Shown here one piece after another: positions 60,763-64,000 of a DNA stretch of 64,000 bases. The translations under genes were made by a program, and so were the position numbers. The DNA is from BQJU01 sp965229635 (GTDB lineage: Bacteria > Bacteroidota > Bacteroidia > Chitinophagales > Saprospiraceae). Position 1 is the first letter of the stretch. The number at the start of each line of letters is the position of its first letter. Under the pieces are notes generated by a model that saw only the letters and a program-made list of their open reading frames with translations, was not told where the DNA came from and made no database searches. The stretch is taken from assembly GCA_965229635.1 (NCBI GenBank), contig OZ245894.1, forward strand, positions 4,154,001 through 4,218,000, written 5' to 3'.

Positions 60763-61353
60763 TTACGGTCTTACCAATTCAAAAATCCCATAATGGCTGC
60801 CGTTCTTTTTGGCTTCGGCGGCCAGGAATTTTTGGTTTACTCTTTTTTGGGCTTCAAGGATCCTTGGGGCACTGCCGATTTTGATGCGGTTGGGCAACAG
60901 GGCATCGGTGGAGCCGACAAAAACGGCACTGTTGTACATCCAGATCTGAGGCGGGATATCTGATGGGGAGTGGGCGATAAAAAATAGATCTATTTCCTTG
61001 TGGCGGAAACTGCTAAGCAAGCGTTTTAACCATGGATTCTGGTTGATCCGGTCCGGGATATACTCCCGGCAATCATCAAAGATGACAATTCCGGAACGGA
61101 AGTTTTTGTAGATGTATTTGGCCGTATCTTCCTCATGGCGGACCCACTGAGCTTGCCGGATCCCTTTTTTCCATTTAAAGGCGCTGGCATCGGCTACATC
61201 AATGGTTTTGTACTGCCGCCAGATCTTGGGCAGCCCGGCGAAGGTGACGACCAGGGCACGACTACTGATCTTCTTGACCAGCTTTTGTACAAAAGTTGAT
61301 TTGCCAGTCCCGTTACGTCCGAATATGATGGCCACTTGCGCGTCTCTGTGCAT
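60763..61353 (-). CDS. Zot/FtsK-HerA-like P-loop ATPase
   Basis: The 196-residue protein has a Walker A motif GRNGTGKST at residues 12-20, and a Walker B motif GIVIFDDCREYIP with D93-D94, followed by SFRHKEIDLFFIAHSPSDIPPQIWMYNSA. That last pattern (helix, R-H-x-x-x-D, strand, then the sensor position) closely follows Zot-type ATPases of filamentous phages and other HerA/FtsK-superfamily packaging or assembly ATPases, though at 196 residues it is short and lacks the membrane helix and periplasmic domain of inoviral Zot. It could drive genome packaging, conjugative transfer or DNA movement of a small element. Its start overlaps the stop of the next gene as TAATG. Superfamily placement is likely; the exact group is uncertain. 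Confidence 0.7.
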   Translation of the reverse strand: MHRDAQVAIIFGRNGTGKSTFVQKLVKKISSRALVVTFAGLPKIWRQYKTIDVADASAFKWKKGIRQAQWVRHEEDTAKYIYKNFRSGIVIFDDCREYIPDRINQNPWLKRLLSSFRHKEIDLFFIAHSPSDIPPQIWMYNSAVFVGSTDALLPNRIKIGSAPRILEAQKRVNQKFLAAEAKKNGSHYGIFELVRP

Positions 61354-61907
61354 TACTGTTGTGCTTCTTGTTTAGCTTTTGCCTGTTTTACCTGTGCCCG
61401 ATCGGTGAGTGCCTTACGGAATCCAGGAGCGTAAGCCATGATCAGGGCGGTGGCCAGCATTCCCTCCAGCGGTAGTTCCATTTGATACTTTTTGATCAGT
61501 GCGGCGGTGATCTCTGCCTCATAATCATCCCCCTCCGGCTTTTTTTTCCGGATCCGGTATCGATCGCTTTCCATGCCGGAAATCAGCGAGAAACTAAAAG
61601 CCAGGATCTTGTCCAGCTGGATCAGGAAAAACTCAGCGGTTTTATACTGACCTTCGTTATAATCTAAGTGTTTGAGGGCTTCCTGCTCTTCCGCACTCAG
61701 CTGATCCGCTACCGGCTCCTCATCTTCCGGATAATCGACCTCCAGTTCTTCAATCTCTTCACGCGGCGATTTCATGTGTTTGATCCAGTCGCCAATGTTT
61801 GCATCATTTTTGGGCGTAAAGAAATCATCCGCCGGATTGCCAGCCGTTTCCTTTTTGTCTTTTACTTCAACTTCCTCAGCCTTTTCAGCGGTGGTACTAG
61901 ATGCCAT
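61353..61907 (-). CDS. Acidic hypothetical protein of the ATPase module
   Basis: I use the ATG at 61907 (MASSTTAEKAEEVEV, 184 residues) instead of a TTG three codons upstream. The N-terminal 75 residues are highly acidic and probably disordered (VEVKDKKETAGNPADDFF; EEIEELEVDYPEDEEPV). The rest is helical: YKTAEFFLIQLDKILAFSFSL has moderate hydrophobicity, and LPLEGMLATALIMAYAPGF could be amphipathic or membrane-associated. The end is basic (RAQVKQAKAKQEAQQ). No family was recognised. It overlaps both the ATPase gene and the next gene. Confidence 0.7.
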   Translation of the reverse strand: MASSTTAEKAEEVEVKDKKETAGNPADDFFTPKNDANIGDWIKHMKSPREEIEELEVDYPEDEEPVADQLSAEEQEALKHLDYNEGQYKTAEFFLIQLDKILAFSFSLISGMESDRYRIRKKKPEGDDYEAEITAALIKKYQMELPLEGMLATALIMAYAPGFRKALTDRAQVKQAKAKQEAQQ

Positions 61908-62205
61908 TTTGTGCAATTTGTTGTTTAACGAACTCTTTCAATGGGAGATTCATAATCGGTGCTCCCATGATCATTTCCTTTCCCTCAAACCTGATGGGAC
62001 ACATATTGAGGATGGTAATGCCATTTGCCTGAACCAGAGTACAGGCTACTTTATCCCAGCCTTCCTCCAGCAAGCCCCCCTCACTGACGGGTCGGTTGAC
62101 ATTGTCCATGTAATCGGACAGTTTCTCTAAAGCCTCATCTACTGCCTTCATGGCCATCATCGATGGGCTTAGCGCCTGTTTCATTTTATTGAACCTTTCT
62201 AGCAT
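61897..62205 (-). CDS. Hypothetical protein of the ATPase module
   Basis: The 102-residue product is a small soluble protein with an N-terminal helix (MLERFNKMKQALSPSMMAMKAVDEALEKL in pieces) and a short beta-rich part (VACTLVQANGITILNMCPIRFEG). I do not recognise it. It overlaps the following gene by 11 bases and the preceding one by 20, showing that the four minus-strand genes form one translationally coupled unit. Confidence 0.7.
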   Translation of the reverse strand: MLERFNKMKQALSPSMMAMKAVDEALEKLSDYMDNVNRPVSEGGLLEEGWDKVACTLVQANGITILNMCPIRFEGKEMIMGAPIMNLPLKEFVKQQIAQNGI

Positions 62206-62455
62206 AATCCTTGATTTGGTATTTAGTGATCAAAAGATTGTTCTTCCCGCAGTTTATGGTTTCACTTTGGAGATAACCCAAATGTTCGAGTGCCTGGATA
62301 GAGCGACGAACGCGGTAATAGAAGTTGGTGCGCTGCCGCCGATCGGGATACTGGTGGATCTTCTCGGCGATCTGCCGGATGGATAGGGCTACGGTCTGTT
62401 CCTTTAAGCATTCGAGGACCAGGTAATCCAGATATGTTCCATAGGTTTTCTCCAA
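62186..62455 (-). CDS. Winged-helix DNA-binding protein
   Basis: The 89-residue product begins at a TTG (no ATG in frame) and has a winged-helix layout: LDYLVLECLKEQTVALSIRQIAEKIHQYP as helix 1-2, RRQRTNFYYRVRRSIQALEHLGYLQSE as recognition helix and wing start (both given in segments). It is the first gene of the leftward unit and lies 53 bases from the divergent gene at 62509, so it probably regulates one or both directions. Confidence 0.65.
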   Translation of the reverse strand: MEKTYGTYLDYLVLECLKEQTVALSIRQIAEKIHQYPDRRQRTNFYYRVRRSIQALEHLGYLQSETINCGKNNLLITKYQIKDYARKVQ

Positions 62456-62463
62456 AATATTAA

Positions 62464-62471
62464 TAAATTTG
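62464..62471 (+). promoter_or_regulatory. Possible -7 element in the divergent control region
   Basis: TAAATTTG matches the -7 consensus and is 38 bases ahead of the ATG at 62509, but there is no TTTG at the expected -33 position. The 53-base region between the divergent starts is very AT-rich. Confidence 0.35.
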
Positions 62472-62508
62472 CAGTAAAATTATGTATTTATTACAAATAA
62501 TGTAACAA

Positions 62509-62784
62509 ATGGCTTTAAAAATTGATAATGTAAAAATTTCGAAGACCAAAAAGCGGATAGATGCCAAAGTGGATCAATCGGATTTTTGGAACGGGACGGG
62601 CTATACTTTTACGCTCCGGATCCTGAGTAAGGAGGAGATCAATGAAACGGTGCGCGACCTGGTGGAACAGGTGATCAGACGAAAGTCGAGCTGGCGGAAG
62701 GGCAAGAAAAACCAGAGCCTGCAACTGGATGGCTTAAACGCCACGGCTTATATTATCAACTATCAAAACAAAGAAGATGAGTAA
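62509..62784 (+). CDS. Hypothetical protein of the accessory module
   Basis: The 91-residue product is basic and beta/alpha mixed (MALKIDNVKISKTKKRIDAKVD; ILSKEEINETVRDLVEQVIRR; LQLDGLNATAYIINYQNKED). No family was recognised. Its stop overlaps the next ATG (ATGA), so the two genes are translated together. A role in replication or DNA binding is conceivable from the charge but not supported by a motif. Confidence 0.65.
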   Translation: MALKIDNVKISKTKKRIDAKVDQSDFWNGTGYTFTLRILSKEEINETVRDLVEQVIRRKSSWRKGKKNQSLQLDGLNATAYIINYQNKEDE

Positions 62785-63193
62785 ATCAATCCAATCCGAA
62801 GACGTCAGAAGTTTTTACAACTCCACCTTTTTTGATGAAAATGGCCAGGTGCAGTCCGCCCAGATCTCCATGACCATCCGGCAGGGCGAGAAAATGGTGA
62901 TCATTCCGGGCATCGAGGCTTATCCGGGTACTACCCTGGACCAGGTGTTTCGAGAGTTTTACACCTACCTGGAAAAGCATGGCCCGCTGGAGGAACGACT
63001 GAAAACAGAAGAAACCAAAGAACCTAAAGTCTTGGACTTTGCCCAGATTGACTACCGGGGCAACACCTATCTGATTGAAGAAAGACCGGATGAGGTGTAT
63101 GTGGTACGCCGGACCAGTGATAATAAGATTTTGAATAATCAGAGCCCTACAGTGAAGGGAGTGGTGAAGGCGTTTAAGGAGGGAAGGGAGTAG
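62777..63193 (+). CDS. Hypothetical protein of the accessory module
   Basis: The 138-residue product has a beta-rich core (VQSAQISMTIRQGEKMVIIPGIEAYPGTTLDQVFREFYTYLEKHG in pieces) and a second half with YRGNTYLIEERPDEVYVVRR. It shows no recognisable family. It follows the 91-residue gene with an eight-base overlap and ends before a hairpin at 63247. Confidence 0.65.
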   Translation: MSKSIQSEDVRSFYNSTFFDENGQVQSAQISMTIRQGEKMVIIPGIEAYPGTTLDQVFREFYTYLEKHGPLEERLKTEETKEPKVLDFAQIDYRGNTYLIEERPDEVYVVRRTSDNKILNNQSPTVKGVVKAFKEGRE

Positions 63194-63246
63194 GCTTGCA
63201 GGAATTGCTTTTCAAAATTTTATATCTTAGTCCTGGATAGAAGAAA

Positions 63247-63269
63247 TATACGCCATTATGGCGTATATA
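63247..63269. repeat. 9-bp inverted repeat upstream of the second nuclease-like gene
   Basis: ATATACGCC (63247-63255) pairs with GGCGTATAT (63261-63269) around ATTAT. A CACCGTTGGCGTTC sequence follows. No T-run follows, so it is more likely an operator or a site of recombination than a terminator. The gene starts 31 bases further on. Confidence 0.55.
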
Positions 63270-63300
63270 CACCGTTGGCGTTCATTAAAAACCAAACTAA

Positions 63301-64000
63301 ATGACACTTTTCTCAGAAGATTATGAAGTTCACTTAACGAAGAAAGAAGCTTCTGAAATAGAAATTGCTGAAATCTCTAAAGACTGTGAAATAGAAATCA
63401 GCGATAAGAATTCCGAAGGACACTTTTTAATTGAATTTGAAGGACGTTTCGGATTTATTGATGAAAATATTTGTGCATTCGTTCAATTAGATTGGTATAG
63501 AAAATTTTGGGACTTTCCGATGGGACTAATGTACCATATGGATTTAATGAAAAGACTTGCTGAGTTCAGGTCAACCGAATTTAATGACGTGACTGACATT
63601 GAGTTTACAGATGATGGAGATTGGTGCCACCTATACTTTACTATAAAACTTAAAACCCAAGAAGGTAAACTTATTAATGCTTACCAAGAAGCTTTGGATT
63701 TAATGGGGTGGATTGATAACAAGGTAAATTCTGCCCAAGAACAAATCGGCACTCAGATAAACGAAATCTCACAGAATTACTCTAAGGCAAGACTTCTTGA
63801 ACTACCAGAGTTAATTGACAAATTAAAAGTTGCGACAGCAGACAAGAGTAAAAAAAATGAAAAAGGACAATTATTGGAAGAATTATCTGTCAGGTTCTTT
63901 TCTAAGATTAATGGATTAAAAGTAATTGAACGAATTCGGACAAAAACTGAAGAAATTGACCTTGTAATTTTGAATGAATGTAACGAAGGAATTCTGAAAT
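63301..64000 (+). CDS. PD-(D/E)XK nuclease-like protein, cut by the window edge
   Basis: An ATG at 63301 opens a frame of 233 codons that continues past the window. The first 110 residues are an uncharacterised domain (FIDENICAFVQLDWYRKFW). Residues about 120-185 are helical (NSAQEQIGTQINEISQNY). From residue 189 the sequence GQLLEELSVRFFSKINGLKV and then RTKTEEIDLVILN has the look of a restriction-endonuclease fold: a glutamate-containing helix and then the aspartate strand; the expected ExK strand would be beyond the end. The region is AT-rich compared with the rest of the window. It is a second nuclease-like gene flanking the ATPase module. Confidence 0.65.
   Translation, partial: MTLFSEDYEVHLTKKEASEIEIAEISKDCEIEISDKNSEGHFLIEFEGRFGFIDENICAFVQLDWYRKFWDFPMGLMYHMDLMKRLAEFRSTEFNDVTDIEFTDDGDWCHLYFTIKLKTQEGKLINAYQEALDLMGWIDNKVNSAQEQIGTQINEISQNYSKARLLELPELIDKLKVATADKSKKNEKGQLLEELSVRFFSKINGLKVIERIRTKTEEIDLVILNECNEGILK

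Noticed and set aside
63270..63290. Integron attC-like sequence (GTTGGCG) before the last gene
   Set aside because: The GTTRRRY consensus is not met and there is no matching inverse core upstream; the inverted repeat alone does not make an attC site.

Overview
The window looks like a chromosomal segment of a Bacteroidota bacterium, most likely a saprospirid or close relative. Supporting signs are a type IX secretion C-terminal sorting domain, lipoproteins with Bacteroidota-style signals, promoters of the TTTG / TAnnTTTG type, a type III glutamine synthetase beside a type II enzyme, a BBP2-type porin and a DUF4132 protein. No rRNA, tRNA or CRISPR array was recognised. All calls come from reading the sequence; no database search was run.

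Positions 1-24.7 kb are mostly core-type genes: a DEDDh exonuclease fused to a GIY-YIG domain, a DUF1343 (NamZ-type) glycosidase, a truncated PhyH dioxygenase, a large secreted PNGase F-like protein, a two-gene DUF4132 unit, and an outer-membrane helix-hairpin-helix protein. A nitrogen-assimilation locus follows (PII protein, Amt transporter, BBP2 porin, GSII, GSIII), with a promoter and strong hairpin in front of GSIII. Then come a small membrane protein with peptidase T, two lipoproteins (one a formylglycine-generating-enzyme homologue) and a parallel beta-helix lipoprotein.

Positions 24.7-57.5 kb are one long minus-strand exopolysaccharide/capsule region. From its 5' end (right) it encodes a Wza-type exporter, a Wzc-type tyrosine kinase, a Wzx flippase, GDP-mannose dehydratase, an SDR, a DegT aminotransferase, glycosyltransferases, a Wzy-like polymerase, three asparagine-synthetase-like amidotransferases, five polysaccharide deacetylase homologues, three FemAB/GNAT-type transferases, an ATP-grasp ligase, an MBOAT acyltransferase with an SGNH partner, a sugar transferase and a formyltransferase. 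Many starts overlap the preceding stop (TAATG, TGATG, ATGA), so long polycistrons are likely. I infer an envelope polysaccharide heavily decorated with amide, acyl, formyl and perhaps amino-acid groups, and possibly containing a 4-amino-6-deoxy sugar made from GDP-mannose. A 131-bp sequence with perfect 16-bp terminal inverted repeats sits at the 3' end of one deacetylase gene.

Positions 57.5-64 kb are accessory DNA: a SAP-like/PD-(D/E)XK nuclease-like gene, a cluster of hairpins, a compact module of six small genes centred on a Zot/FtsK-HerA-like ATPase with a winged-helix regulator, and the start of a second PD-(D/E)XK-like gene cut by the window edge. This is the best candidate for an undescribed element or defence locus.
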